The notes beneath the pieces were generated by a model. The model was not told the DNA's origin. It ran no database searches and was given only the letters and a program-made list of their open reading frames with translations. This document shows, piece after piece, positions 28,526-38,294 of a stretch of DNA of 40,225 nucleotides. Source of the DNA: Thermoplasmata archaeon (GTDB taxonomy: Archaea; Thermoplasmatota; E2; UBA202; JdFR-43). A program made the translations under genes and the position numbers. Numbering within the stretch: the first letter of the stretch is position 1; every line of letters begins with the position of its first letter. Location of the stretch: assembly GCA_021162815.1 (NCBI GenBank), contig JAGGXW010000022.1, positions 1-40,225 on the forward strand, written 5' to 3'.

Positions 28526-28711
28526 TTTTTCACATAAGATTATAAAGGATAAACCAACAAATTAGCCTGTAAGTATAATAACATTAACTGCTTGTTTCCT
28601 CTTATTCCTCAATCCTCCGCATTTGTGCTATTGCTTTTGGCTTTGTAATTCCTAAAATTCTGCATTAGTTTATACATAATTCAAAAACGGATTTAAATGT
28701 TAGAGAAATAA

Positions 28712-28785
28712 AGCCGGCGAAGGGATTTGAACCCTTGACCTGCTGATTACAAGTCAGCCGCTCTACCGGGCTAAGCTACGCCGGC
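28712..28785 (-). tRNA. tRNA-Thr(TGT)
   Basis: GCCGGCG/CGCCGGC acceptor; GCTGA-CTTGTAA-TCAGC anticodon arm; AAGGG-TTCAAAT-CCCTT T arm; U73. Confidence 0.96.
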
Positions 28786-28829
28786 TTGATTTGAAATAAT
28801 CTTTTTATTAAAAAGTTTTATGGATGGCC

Positions 28830-30737
28830 CTACAAAGGAGACATTCTGCCAAATACTGCCATGGAGAATATGGTTACAACACCAAAAAGAAACATGGCAA
28901 CCGGCAAAGATTTTCCAAGGGAATAAATAAATTCTATTTTATCATCACCTTCATCAATTCCATTTGCAAATCTTGTCAGGAGAAAAACAAGTTGCATTAT
29001 GTATATTCCCACAACCAGGACAAATTGATTTGCATCAACATTTATTATTGCATATTTACTCAATCCAAAGAGAGATGTGCTTACATGAATGGATGAAAGG
29101 TTCATTTTCTCAATAACATTGATTATCAACTTTGTTATGCCAAGAGTGACTCCCGCAATAAGAGGAGCAAAGACTGTAGCGGTTGTTCTCAATGTTGAGG
29201 TAAGTGTCCCAAGTGAATTTTTTATATTTTTCTCAACATCCTGCAGTTGCTTGAGGTGGTCCGCAATTTTTATTATGGCCACTCCCGCTGCTATATAACT
29301 TCTTTTTATACCTTCTATGAAGAGCCTCATGATGGCTCTTATTCTGTCAGAATAAACATATTTCAAAGAACCAAATTCTTCATCAAATAATGCATCCTTT
29401 GTGCTCATTCTCATGGACGAGAGATTGAATGCTGTGCTTTCAAATACCTCCGCCATTGGGGAGCCTTTCATAACCTTGGATGCATATAGAAATGCATCTT
29501 CTGCAGGTTTTCCTTCCATTATTCTTTTTCCAAGAACATACAGTGAATCACTGAATTCTTTTTCCATGCTCTTTATTTCATCCCTTATCTTCTTATAGGT
29601 AGAGTATGTTTTTAATGAGTAGATTGATACAGCAGCCGACAACCCCCATAGGGGAAACAATGATGAGGGAATAGGACCCGTTTTCATAGATAGAATAAAA
29701 GGGAGAGATATCAATATGCCAATAAACATGGCAAAAATTGCATTTGCCTTTTTGTTTATTTTTTCAATTTCCGGATGAGATGATGGTATGGAGGGAGGAT
29801 TGAATGTGGCAGGTCTTGAGAGCAATATCTTTCTCATATAGAAAAAGAGAGCAATGGGAAGAATTACATCATAAAATAGGAATATCTGGAATATACTAAC
29901 AGCCATGCCAGCCAGACTGGCGGCAGGCGCCATGGCTATTAGAGCAAGGGGTATCATAACGCCGATGGAGTATATTACTATTGTCGGCTCATGAAGCTTG
30001 TTTGCAAACTCCGTCATTAAATATTTTGTTCCATCAAGCACAACATCAAGACTTCTATCAAGTGTGATGTTTCTTCCTTCATTGCTTGCCTCATGAATGG
30101 AACTCCTTATTAAATGAATCGCTCTCTTCAGATAATCGCTCCATTTTCCCCATTCCTCAGCAAAATATGTCATAGCATCATCTATACCCTTATAAATTCT
30201 TATTTCCATATCCCATATGAGTTTTCTCAGATCCCTGGCCAATGAGGTATTAGATTCCCTTGCTGCAAATCTTATGGCATTTTCGAGATTGGGGATAAGT
30301 TTTAGATACATCACTATATAGCTTATTATTTCTGGTATGTCTCCAAGGGAATGTATCTTCATCTGTCTTGCCCTGCTTTTTGGATACTCACTTGTAATAT
30401 GAATAGCCATTACTGGCAATCCCACAGTTATGAATATTAATAGAAGTACTGTGAATATACCCATGTGAAATGGAGAGAATCTATAGAATAAAAATATGAT
30501 AACATCAAGAAGAATAGCTGCAAGAAGAGCAATAACTCCCGCAGCGTATGAAAACAAAATAATTTCATGAGGTTCCACCCTCATCCCTGTAAATTTTATC
30601 GAGTCAATAAACTCATCTGAAACTTTTTTCTTTATCTTTTCCCTGAATTCTTCCGGATTTCCAACAATCCATGAAAAATGTTTTATTGCAAATTTACACC
30701 CTCTCTCAAATATGTCATCCATCGTATCCCTTGGCAT
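28830..30737 (-). CDS. TadC/GspF-like membrane platform protein of archaeal type IV pilus
   Basis: Two GspF-like halves (SLGDIPEIISYIVMYLKLIPNLENAIRFAARE; EFSDSLYVLGKRIMEGKPAEDAFLYASKVMKGSPMAEVF) with TM segments. Confidence 0.88.
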   Translation of the reverse strand: MPRDTMDDIFERGCKFAIKHFSWIVGNPEEFREKIKKKVSDEFIDSIKFTGMRVEPHEIILFSYAAGVIALLAAILLDVIIFLFYRFSPFHMGIFTVLLLIFITVGLPVMAIHITSEYPKSRARQMKIHSLGDIPEIISYIVMYLKLIPNLENAIRFAARESNTSLARDLRKLIWDMEIRIYKGIDDAMTYFAEEWGKWSDYLKRAIHLIRSSIHEASNEGRNITLDRSLDVVLDGTKYLMTEFANKLHEPTIVIYSIGVMIPLALIAMAPAASLAGMAVSIFQIFLFYDVILPIALFFYMRKILLSRPATFNPPSIPSSHPEIEKINKKANAIFAMFIGILISLPFILSMKTGPIPSSLFPLWGLSAAVSIYSLKTYSTYKKIRDEIKSMEKEFSDSLYVLGKRIMEGKPAEDAFLYASKVMKGSPMAEVFESTAFNLSSMRMSTKDALFDEEFGSLKYVYSDRIRAIMRLFIEGIKRSYIAAGVAIIKIADHLKQLQDVEKNIKNSLGTLTSTLRTTATVFAPLIAGVTLGITKLIINVIEKMNLSSIHVSTSLFGLSKYAIINVDANQFVLVVGIYIMQLVFLLTRFANGIDEGDDKIEFIYSLGKSLPVAMFLFGVVTIFSMAVFGRMSPL

Positions 30738-32919
30738 ACTCGCTATACCATTTCATCCATTTTTTCTCAACCTCTTTATAATCCGGCTTGCCATGTTCTT
30801 CCTTACTCTCCTCAATTAAAATCCAGAATGCATTATTTGCATCCCTGATGGCTGGTGCTTCCATAAGCGATGGCTTCCTTTCTCCTTTTTTCACGATTTC
30901 TTCTTTTATCTTTGTTCTTAAAGCAATGTTTTCCAGAGCCTCCTCTATGCTTATTCCCCACTGCATGGCGACCATTTCTATTATTTCAGACTGGCCCATA
31001 TCAAGCAAATCGGTTGCTTTAAGCTCATCATCTTTTGCATCATATCTCATTATATCGGCAAATATTTTATCAGGATCAATTTCTTTGCCCCATCCTCTCT
31101 TAACAATTTCAGATATCTGTATAACTCTTCTCCTCTTTTCAACACCGCCTCCCACCCTTATAGGCGCAGCAACAACGACAATATCTGTTGCCTTAAAAGA
31201 GGTTGGAGGAACCCCAATATCATAAACTATTCTCTCAAAAACATCTCTTGTTGTGGCACCATGTATTGTACCCAACACTATGTTGCCTGCAGCACCAACC
31301 CTCATTGCTTCAAACAGCACCTTTGTTTCCTCTCCTCTCACCTCTCCAAGAATTAGAACAGATTCTCCCAGCCTTAATGCAGTTCTAAGAGCTGTTTCTG
31401 GTTCTATTCCGCTTCCTTCCATGGCTGTTATGGACTGGGTTATTAGAGATTGTATTTTATATCCAAGGAACTGGAGTTCATCCACAGGTATTTCTGGAGT
31501 ATCCTCTATGGTTAAAATTCTGTATCTCTGTGGTATTTCCAGAATTAACGAGGAAAGAAGAGATGACTTTCCTGCTCCTCTGCTTCCTGCAATTAATATT
31601 GTTGCCTGACCATCAATAAGAAAACTTAGCAAGCCAGCTGCAAGAGAGGAAAGCATTCTATTTGAAATAAATTTAGGAAGAGTCCAAGGAGTTATGCTGT
31701 GACGACGTATTGCAAATGCAACTCCTTTGGGAGTGAGTGGAGAAGCAATGGCTGCAATTCTTGCTTTGTAGTCTTCAAGTCCCATATCAAGTATAGGAGA
31801 TGCCTCAGAGAATGGCCTCCCACTTATGCTCCTGAATCGAGAGGAGAGTGTTTCGACATCATTTTCCGAAAAGTAAATATTTGATGTATATTCCTCACCC
31901 TGCCACACTATGTGCACAGGATTACTCTCAACAGGGGCATTGATATAAATATCCTGAATGTTCTTATCCATGAGAAGGTCTTCTAATAAACCAAGCCCTG
32001 CAGTATATTTTGCAAATATATCTGCCAGCATTTGAAGCTGTTCCATATTGAGGTTCATTCCTTTCTCTTCTGCAATCTCCTTAATTTTCTCCCTAGCAAA
32101 TTTCATGAAATATTCTCTTGCAAGTTCTTCCTCCATAAATGATGTATCCTCTGGTCTGTGCCTTGCAAGTTCTTCCTTGACTTCCTGAAGAAGTTCAAGA
32201 TATTTCTTATCCAGATTATATTCCGGAGGAATTATAAAATAAAGTTTTTCAGGTCTGGAGGAAAGAGAGTATAATGAAACTTCTATACTTTTTCCTCTCC
32301 TGTCAATTTCATATTTTTTTATGAAAACAGCATCATCAGGTGGAAACAATTTTATGTAACTGTCGAAAAATATGGGTTTTATGTATGGCTGGATTTTGTG
32401 AATGTAGTAATAATCGCTTTCTTCTTCTCCAATCCACGGGGCTATTCTCAACATTTTTTTCAATTCCTTCAAAAATTCTTTTTTGCATTTGTTGCAATCA
32501 TAATCCTTTTCAAGTATGACGGGCCTGGAATGCCTGTTTTCCATTTCAATTTTTGCTTTAATAACTTTATATGCACTTATTATGTCCTTCTCTGATAAAG
32601 CACTCATATTGGCATACCATTTTATCTCCTCTTCCAGGCACTCCTTGCATTTTTCATTTATTTTGTAATTGAAAGATGCTATCTCTTCCCTGAGAAAAGC
32701 GAGACTCTTTAAAAGATTCAATGCATCCATATCAAAAATTTTTACAAATTCCTTTCCTGCCAAAACAAGTCTATCTATCCTGGCTTTTTCCGATAGTATT
32801 GAAAGGATATTGTTTCTGCAATTTTCATCAAGAAGAGATGAAGAGTACTCACATTTTTTGCAGTTTATGATCAAACTTTTTATTCCTCCCCCTTTTGCAT
32901 ATTCATGAGTACAGCCCAT
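30715..32919 (-). CDS. type II/IV secretion-pilus ATPase (GspE/TadA-like)
   Basis: ILIAGSRGAGKSSLLSSLILEIPQRYRILTIEDTPEIP, LILGEVRGEETKVLFEAMRVGAAGNIVLGTIHGATTRDVFERI; Cys-pair-rich N-terminus. Confidence 0.94.
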   Translation of the reverse strand: MGCTHEYAKGGGIKSLIINCKKCEYSSSLLDENCRNNILSILSEKARIDRLVLAGKEFVKIFDMDALNLLKSLAFLREEIASFNYKINEKCKECLEEEIKWYANMSALSEKDIISAYKVIKAKIEMENRHSRPVILEKDYDCNKCKKEFLKELKKMLRIAPWIGEEESDYYYIHKIQPYIKPIFFDSYIKLFPPDDAVFIKKYEIDRRGKSIEVSLYSLSSRPEKLYFIIPPEYNLDKKYLELLQEVKEELARHRPEDTSFMEEELAREYFMKFAREKIKEIAEEKGMNLNMEQLQMLADIFAKYTAGLGLLEDLLMDKNIQDIYINAPVESNPVHIVWQGEEYTSNIYFSENDVETLSSRFRSISGRPFSEASPILDMGLEDYKARIAAIASPLTPKGVAFAIRRHSITPWTLPKFISNRMLSSLAAGLLSFLIDGQATILIAGSRGAGKSSLLSSLILEIPQRYRILTIEDTPEIPVDELQFLGYKIQSLITQSITAMEGSGIEPETALRTALRLGESVLILGEVRGEETKVLFEAMRVGAAGNIVLGTIHGATTRDVFERIVYDIGVPPTSFKATDIVVVAAPIRVGGGVEKRRRVIQISEIVKRGWGKEIDPDKIFADIMRYDAKDDELKATDLLDMGQSEIIEMVAMQWGISIEEALENIALRTKIKEEIVKKGERKPSLMEAPAIRDANNAFWILIEESKEEHGKPDYKEVEKKWMKWYSEYAKGYDG

Positions 32920-32956
32920 AAATATAAAAGTTAATTAATAAAACGTCTATATATTT
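32918..32956. promoter_or_regulatory. overlapping divergent TATA-like elements between pilus ATPase and HerA-like ATPase
   Basis: aaatataaaag at 32920-32930 (+ strand); aaatatatag at 32947-32956 (minus strand); 41-bp gap between start codons. Confidence 0.5.
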
Positions 32957-32960
32957 TTCT

Positions 32961-34205
32961 ATGGAGGCTGCTGGCTTGACCGCCAAGGTTTATATTTTGG
33001 GAAGGCGTGGTAAAGAAGAAGATGGTTTATTGAATATAGGAAGATACTATGCCTTAGATGCTTCCTTGGGTTCAAATGTTTATGTGGATGCGTTAAAGCC
33101 ACATGTAATACTCATATGCGGAAAAAGAGGATATGGAAAATCATATACACTCGGGGTTTTCATTGAGGAAATTATGAAATTGGATGATAAAATAAGAAAA
33201 AATATTGCAATTATTGTCGTTGATACTCTCGGAATATTCTGGACCCTCTCATTTCCAAATTCAAAGCAAATGAATGAACTCTCAAAATGGGGAATGGAGC
33301 CAGAAGGGTTCAGTATCTCCATTCTCACAAGCAATAAAATGGTGGAAGAATACAACAAAAGAGGAATGAATGCGGGCAAGCTAACCATAAAAACATCTGA
33401 GATTCATCCGCTGGAATGGATGAATCTTTTCGGATTGAGCATGGAATCAGAAACAGGGGCCATAATAACAAGGGCCGTAACAGAAATGGATGGTGATTAT
33501 TCACTTGATGATATAATAGACTCCATAAAAAATGATGACAGGATGGAAGAATATAAAAAGATTGTGGCAGAAAATTTCTTTTTAATGGCCAAGTCATGGA
33601 ATATTTTTGATAAAAAAGGAATGGAGATAAAAGATATAGTTGTTCCAGGGAAGGTAACCATTCTTGATGTAAGTTCATATCCCGAGGAACTAAAATCCCT
33701 GATAGTTGCAATAATAGCAAGGAAGATATTTGAGGAAAGGATAAATGAAAGAAAAAAAGAGGAGGATGCAAAAATGAAGGGGATGAAATATTCCCCATCC
33801 ATTCCAATAACATGGCTTGCCATAGATGAGGCACATATCTTTCTCCCCCATGAGGAAAATATATGCAAGGATGTGCTGATAAAACAATGGATGCGTCAGG
33901 GCCGCCAGCCCGGGGTGGCGCTTATTATGGCTACGCAAAGACCAAGTTCCATTGATGAAGAGGTAATATCTCACAGCGATATCATAATTTCTCACCGCCT
34001 CACTGCCCAGGAAGACATAGATGCATTGAACAGGGTAAGACCAACATACATGCATGGGGAAATGAAAGAGGCAATAAAGAAGGTGGGAAAGGAGAGAGGC
34101 GTTGCTCTTATTGTTGATGACGTGTCTGAGAGCGTTCACATAATAAAAATAAGGCCTCGCATGAGCTGGCATGCAGGTGAGGAGCCATCTGCAAAAAATG
34201 ATTGA
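32961..34205 (+). CDS. HerA-like (DUF87) ATPase
   Basis: ILICGKRGYGKSYTLGVFIEEI Walker A; WLAIDEAHIFLP Walker B; QWMRQGRQPGVALIMATQRPSSIDEEVISHSDIIISHRLTAQEDI. Confidence 0.9.
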   Translation: MEAAGLTAKVYILGRRGKEEDGLLNIGRYYALDASLGSNVYVDALKPHVILICGKRGYGKSYTLGVFIEEIMKLDDKIRKNIAIIVVDTLGIFWTLSFPNSKQMNELSKWGMEPEGFSISILTSNKMVEEYNKRGMNAGKLTIKTSEIHPLEWMNLFGLSMESETGAIITRAVTEMDGDYSLDDIIDSIKNDDRMEEYKKIVAENFFLMAKSWNIFDKKGMEIKDIVVPGKVTILDVSSYPEELKSLIVAIIARKIFEERINERKKEEDAKMKGMKYSPSIPITWLAIDEAHIFLPHEENICKDVLIKQWMRQGRQPGVALIMATQRPSSIDEEVISHSDIIISHRLTAQEDIDALNRVRPTYMHGEMKEAIKKVGKERGVALIVDDVSESVHIIKIRPRMSWHAGEEPSAKND

Positions 34206-34983
34206 ATCGATTTTGATTTTGATTGCCCTGATTGCAGCATGCTATACTGATTTGAAAGAAAAAATCATTCCAAATTATATCACCATTCCGATGATAGTGG
34301 CTGGGGTCATAATTCTCCTCTATAACTTTAACTTTTTTCGTTTAATAATAGTTCTTTTTTCCTCCTCGCTAATAATGGCAATGTGGTATGCAGGGGTGTG
34401 GGGCGGAGGAGATGCTAAGCTTATTATTGGAATAATAACCTTAATGAGCGGTAATCTTTTCTTCATCCCGGCATTTTTCTTTTCAATAGGAATTGTCTCC
34501 ATGGTACATTACCTTATTTTTGGAATGATACATGAAATGAGAAACGGCAATGCCAAAAAATTCATTCTATTTATGTCCTCCATCATAATTTCCACATATC
34601 TTGCATACTTGCTAAGTCATCAATTCATTCCATTTCTCTCCCCCATAATCGCTGCAGCAGTATTTTTCATAATGGGAGACATGCTCTCACAGCACATATC
34701 ATGCACAAGCATGAAAAAAATAGAGGAAATAGAGGAAGGAAGCATGCTGGCGGAGAGGATATGCCTAGAAAGAGGAAATGTCATAATAAAAAAGATAAGC
34801 CCCTCAATATTTGAGAGGTTCAGAGATAATTGCAATTCATTAACAGGATATTTTGCTGATAGAGAGAATATAGAAAAATTCAGAAAATATGTGGATGAGG
34901 TAGAGATATTCATATCATATCCAATGGCTCCACTTATACTCATAGCCTTTATCTTGGCAGCATTCTTCATCAATAATCAATGA
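34198..34983 (+). CDS. prepilin peptidase (A24-like aspartic protease)
   Basis: AACYTDLKEKIIPNYITIPMI and WGGGDAKLIIGIITLM catalytic Asp motifs, multi-TM; starts within the ATGATTGA overlap. Confidence 0.9.
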   Translation: MIESILILIALIAACYTDLKEKIIPNYITIPMIVAGVIILLYNFNFFRLIIVLFSSSLIMAMWYAGVWGGGDAKLIIGIITLMSGNLFFIPAFFFSIGIVSMVHYLIFGMIHEMRNGNAKKFILFMSSIIISTYLAYLLSHQFIPFLSPIIAAAVFFIMGDMLSQHISCTSMKKIEEIEEGSMLAERICLERGNVIIKKISPSIFERFRDNCNSLTGYFADRENIEKFRKYVDEVEIFISYPMAPLILIAFILAAFFINNQ

Positions 34984-35017
34984 TAAAAATAATAAATGAA
35001 TATTCAATATTCACACA

Positions 35018-35443
35018 ATGAAAAGAGATAAGGAAGAAGAGATAAGAATGGGTATTGTAGTATCGGAGTTCAATTACGATATCACAATGAGTATGCTTGA
35101 ACTTGCCAAAGAGCATGCAAGATTTCTGGGAGTAGATGTTGTTAAAGTTGTAAAAGTTCCGGGAGTTTTTGATATTCCATTTGCTCTCAAAAAATTGTTG
35201 CAGGATATTGGGATTGATGTGGCTGTTGTTCTTGGCTCAGTTATTGAGGGGGAAACAGAACATGATGAGGTGATAATGCAACAGGCAACCAGGAAAATAA
35301 TGGACCTTTCTCTGGAATATGAAAAGCCTGTTGGACTCGGAATAACAGGGCATGGAATGAACCGCCTGCAGGCGGAGGAAAGGATAGAGAGAGCCAAGCA
35401 GGCTGTGGAGGCGGCAGTAAAGCTATACAGGGCAAGTCATTAA
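35018..35443 (+). CDS. ribH: 6,7-dimethyl-8-ribityllumazine synthase
   Basis: MGIVVSEFNYDIT, VVKVPGVFDIPFALKKLL, VVLGSVIEGETEHDEVIMQQATRKIMDLSLEYEKPVGLGITG. Confidence 0.93.
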   Translation: MKRDKEEEIRMGIVVSEFNYDITMSMLELAKEHARFLGVDVVKVVKVPGVFDIPFALKKLLQDIGIDVAVVLGSVIEGETEHDEVIMQQATRKIMDLSLEYEKPVGLGITGHGMNRLQAEERIERAKQAVEAAVKLYRASH

Positions 35444-35444
35444 A

Positions 35445-36179
35445 ATGCTTGAAGGAAAGAAGGCCATTATCACAGGGGCATCAAGGGGTATAGGCAGGGC
35501 AATAGCCATCAAATTTGCTGAGAATGGAGCCTTTGTTGGTATAAACTATATTCGGAATAGAGAGAAGGCAGAGGAGGTACTTGAGGAGGTAAGGAAGTAT
35601 GGAGAGGGTATTTTGCTGGAGGGAAACGTTTCAGATTATAATGATGCCAGAAAAATAGTTGAGAAATTCGTTGAAGTGGCAGGAAGAATAGATATTTTAG
35701 TAAACAACGCTGGAATATACGAAAGAAAGAAATTTTATGAGCTTGATGAAAGCTCATGGGATAAGACAATAAAAAACAATCTGAAATCATGCTATATTAT
35801 GAGTAAATTATGTTTAGATTATATGTCAGAGGGAAGTAAAATAATATTTATATCCTCTCAGCTTGCTCTTAAGGGCTCCTCTCATGGAGCCGACTATGCC
35901 GCTTCCAAAGCAGGCATTCTTGGCCTTATGAGGAGTTTAGCCATAGAACTTGCCCCCCTTAAGATAAATGTTAATGCAGTGGCACCAGGCACAATTGATA
36001 CGGATTTAATAGCTTCATATAGCGAGGAAGATAGAAAGAAAAGAGAAAAGGAAATACCTCTCGGGAGGATAGGAAGCCCTGAGGATATAGCAAATGCATG
36101 TCTTTTTCTCGCCAGCAGCATGTCCGATTATGTAACTGGAGAGACGCTAAATGTTAATGGAGGATTGTACATACAATGA
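35445..36179 (+). CDS. SDR-family oxidoreductase (3-oxoacyl-ACP reductase-like)
   Basis: AIITGASRGIGRAIAIKFAE, VNNAGIYE, YAASKAGILGLMRSLAIELAPLKINVNAVAPG. Confidence 0.94.
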   Translation: MLEGKKAIITGASRGIGRAIAIKFAENGAFVGINYIRNREKAEEVLEEVRKYGEGILLEGNVSDYNDARKIVEKFVEVAGRIDILVNNAGIYERKKFYELDESSWDKTIKNNLKSCYIMSKLCLDYMSEGSKIIFISSQLALKGSSHGADYAASKAGILGLMRSLAIELAPLKINVNAVAPGTIDTDLIASYSEEDRKKREKEIPLGRIGSPEDIANACLFLASSMSDYVTGETLNVNGGLYIQ

Positions 36180-36943
36180 TAGATAAACTATCTGGAGCAT
36201 CAGAAATTGAAAAAAGATTTGTTGAAGAATTAATGGAGGGAAAAAGCAAATTATTTGATATTGCATATAAATGGATCTCCTCCTATCCATCAATGGCCCC
36301 CATGTGGAACATATCAAACATTACGTTCATTTACAGGGAAAAGAAGAAAATAGCAGAAAAAATCGATGAATTTCATAAAGAAGGAGAATACATTTTAAAA
36401 GAGGCAATAAAAGTCATTGAGGGAAAGAAAGTCATTACATACAGCAGGAGCTCAAGTGTAATAAGGTTGCTAAAAGAAAAGAAATTTAATGTTATATGTT
36501 CTGAAGGAAGGCCAAATTATGAAGGAAGGAGCATGGCAGCAGAGCTGAATGCGACTCTTGTTATAGATGCAGCCCTCCCATCATTTATACCATCGGCAGA
36601 TTTTGTTATTGTTGGAGCAGATGCGATTGTAAAAAGTGGTTTTGTAAATAAAGTGGGGACAAAAACTCTGGCAGTTATAGCAACGCATTATGACAAGCCA
36701 TTTTATGTTATTGCATCTCCATCAAAAATATTTCCATTTGTGATGCTGAAATATGAAGACAAGAAAGAGATATGGGAATACGACAAAGCTATAAATTTTT
36801 ATTTCGAGCTTATTCCTCATGAATATGTGACCGAATATTTTGTAAGCAAAAATGGAAATTTGAAATATGATGAAAAAATTGCTGGAGAGATATATGAAAT
36901 AAGAGATAGGTTGAAAGAGGATGGCTATAAATTAATGGAATAG
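36176..36943 (+). CDS. eIF2B alpha-like / sugar-phosphate isomerase family protein
   Basis: VITYSRSSSVIRLLKEKKFNVICSEGRPNYEGRSMAAEL, DFVIVGADAIVKSGFVNKVGTKTLAVIATHYDKPFYVIA. Confidence 0.85.
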   Translation: MIDKLSGASEIEKRFVEELMEGKSKLFDIAYKWISSYPSMAPMWNISNITFIYREKKKIAEKIDEFHKEGEYILKEAIKVIEGKKVITYSRSSSVIRLLKEKKFNVICSEGRPNYEGRSMAAELNATLVIDAALPSFIPSADFVIVGADAIVKSGFVNKVGTKTLAVIATHYDKPFYVIASPSKIFPFVMLKYEDKKEIWEYDKAINFYFELIPHEYVTEYFVSKNGNLKYDEKIAGEIYEIRDRLKEDGYKLME

Positions 36944-36952
36944 GTGAGATGA

Positions 36953-38050
36953 ATGAAAATAGCATGGTTCACAGAAACTTGGCTTCCCGTTTATGATGGC
37001 GTTGTCTCTTCTTTACTCACATTCAAAAATGAACTTGAAAGAAGGGGGCATGAAATTTATATCTTCGCACCAGGAGAGGAGAACAGAGATGATAGAAATA
37101 TTTTCTACTACAAAGGATGGAAATATCCTCGCTATCCCGATTACAGAATCATCTCTCCCTCCTCGCTTCTCTCCAAAAGAACCCTCCGCATCATAGATAA
37201 AATATCTCCAGATATAATTCATTCCCACACTCCTGGCATTCTTGGGCTACACGCCCTGCTTGCCGCCAGGCATGCAGGCAAGCCCTTGGTGTTTACATTT
37301 CATACATTTTTGCAGGATTCCACGTATTTCTTTTCTGAGGGAATGAAAGATGCTGTGAGCCAAGCTGTTGACAGATGGTTTTCATGGTATATATCAAAGT
37401 GTGAGTATGTGATTGTACCAAGCAAATATGTTGCTGGCCTTATAAAGCATGAAAATGTAGAAGTGATACCAACTGGAATAGACATTAAAAAGTTCCGTAG
37501 GAAAAAGAAGAAGGGAAAGGAGAAGATGGTCCTGCATGTGGGAAGAGTTGTGAGGGAAAAGAACATAGATGTTATAATAAAAGCCGCTCCTCTCATTCTG
37601 GAAAACCAGAATGCAACGTTTACAATAGTTGGCAAGGGTCCAGCCCTCAATGAGCTCAAAGAAATGGTCTTGGATTATGATTTAAATGAATACTTTAACT
37701 TCACTGGCTTTGTTGATGAAGAAACATTACTGGATTATTATGCATCCGCCGATGTATTTGCCTTTCCCTCCACCTATGAAACACAGGGAATTGTTGCCCT
37801 TGAGGCAATGGCTTCCGGGCTGCCAGTTGTGGGAGCAAATGCAAGGGCCATACCCGAATTTGTTATAGATGGAGTGAATGGCTATTTATTTGAACCTGGC
37901 AATCATGTTGAGATGGCAGAAAAGATTTTAATGGCATTTTCCTCTGACCTTTCAGAAGGTGCAAGGATGATGGCAGAGAGATACAGCATTTCAAAAATGA
38001 CTGATAAATTGCTTGCCTTATACGAGGGTATAAATGATGGCAAAATTTGA
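36953..38050 (+). CDS. glycosyltransferase, GT4-like
   Basis: MKIAWFTETWLPVYDGVVSSLLTFKNELERRGHEIYIFAP; VLHVGRVVREKNIDVIIKA; FPSTYETQGIVALEAMASGLPVVGANARAIPEFV. Confidence 0.94.
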   Translation: MKIAWFTETWLPVYDGVVSSLLTFKNELERRGHEIYIFAPGEENRDDRNIFYYKGWKYPRYPDYRIISPSSLLSKRTLRIIDKISPDIIHSHTPGILGLHALLAARHAGKPLVFTFHTFLQDSTYFFSEGMKDAVSQAVDRWFSWYISKCEYVIVPSKYVAGLIKHENVEVIPTGIDIKKFRRKKKKGKEKMVLHVGRVVREKNIDVIIKAAPLILENQNATFTIVGKGPALNELKEMVLDYDLNEYFNFTGFVDEETLLDYYASADVFAFPSTYETQGIVALEAMASGLPVVGANARAIPEFVIDGVNGYLFEPGNHVEMAEKILMAFSSDLSEGARMMAERYSISKMTDKLLALYEGINDGKI

Positions 38051-38267
38051 AATAAAAATAGATTGCAGAGAAGAAGAAAAAGCGAGAATAATAAATGACT
38101 CGTTGAAGATAGATAATGAGAGCTACATTCAAAGTCATGTGGAGGGAAGATACATAATTGCGAGAGGAGAAAGCAAAGATATGCTATCAATTCTCAATAC
38201 AATAAACGATTTTCTTTCCTGCCTCACTCTTTCAAAAACTCTTGTCAATAGAAGAGATGGCATATAA
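38037..38267 (+). CDS. pcc1: KEOPS complex subunit Pcc1
   Basis: KIDNESYIQSHVEGRYIIARGESKDMLSILNTINDFLSCLTLSKTL; next to serS. Confidence 0.75.
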   Translation: MAKFEIKIDCREEEKARIINDSLKIDNESYIQSHVEGRYIIARGESKDMLSILNTINDFLSCLTLSKTLVNRRDGI

Positions 38268-38294
38268 ATTTAAATGTGAATATGTTTTCATTTC

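Noticed and set aside
30788-31225. 145-aa + strand ORF
   Set aside because: Antisense to the pilus ATPase; no motif support.
33325-33834. 169-aa minus-strand ORF (and 33690-34172, 33497-33868)
   Set aside because: Antisense to the strongly supported HerA-like ATPase; low-complexity translation without motifs.
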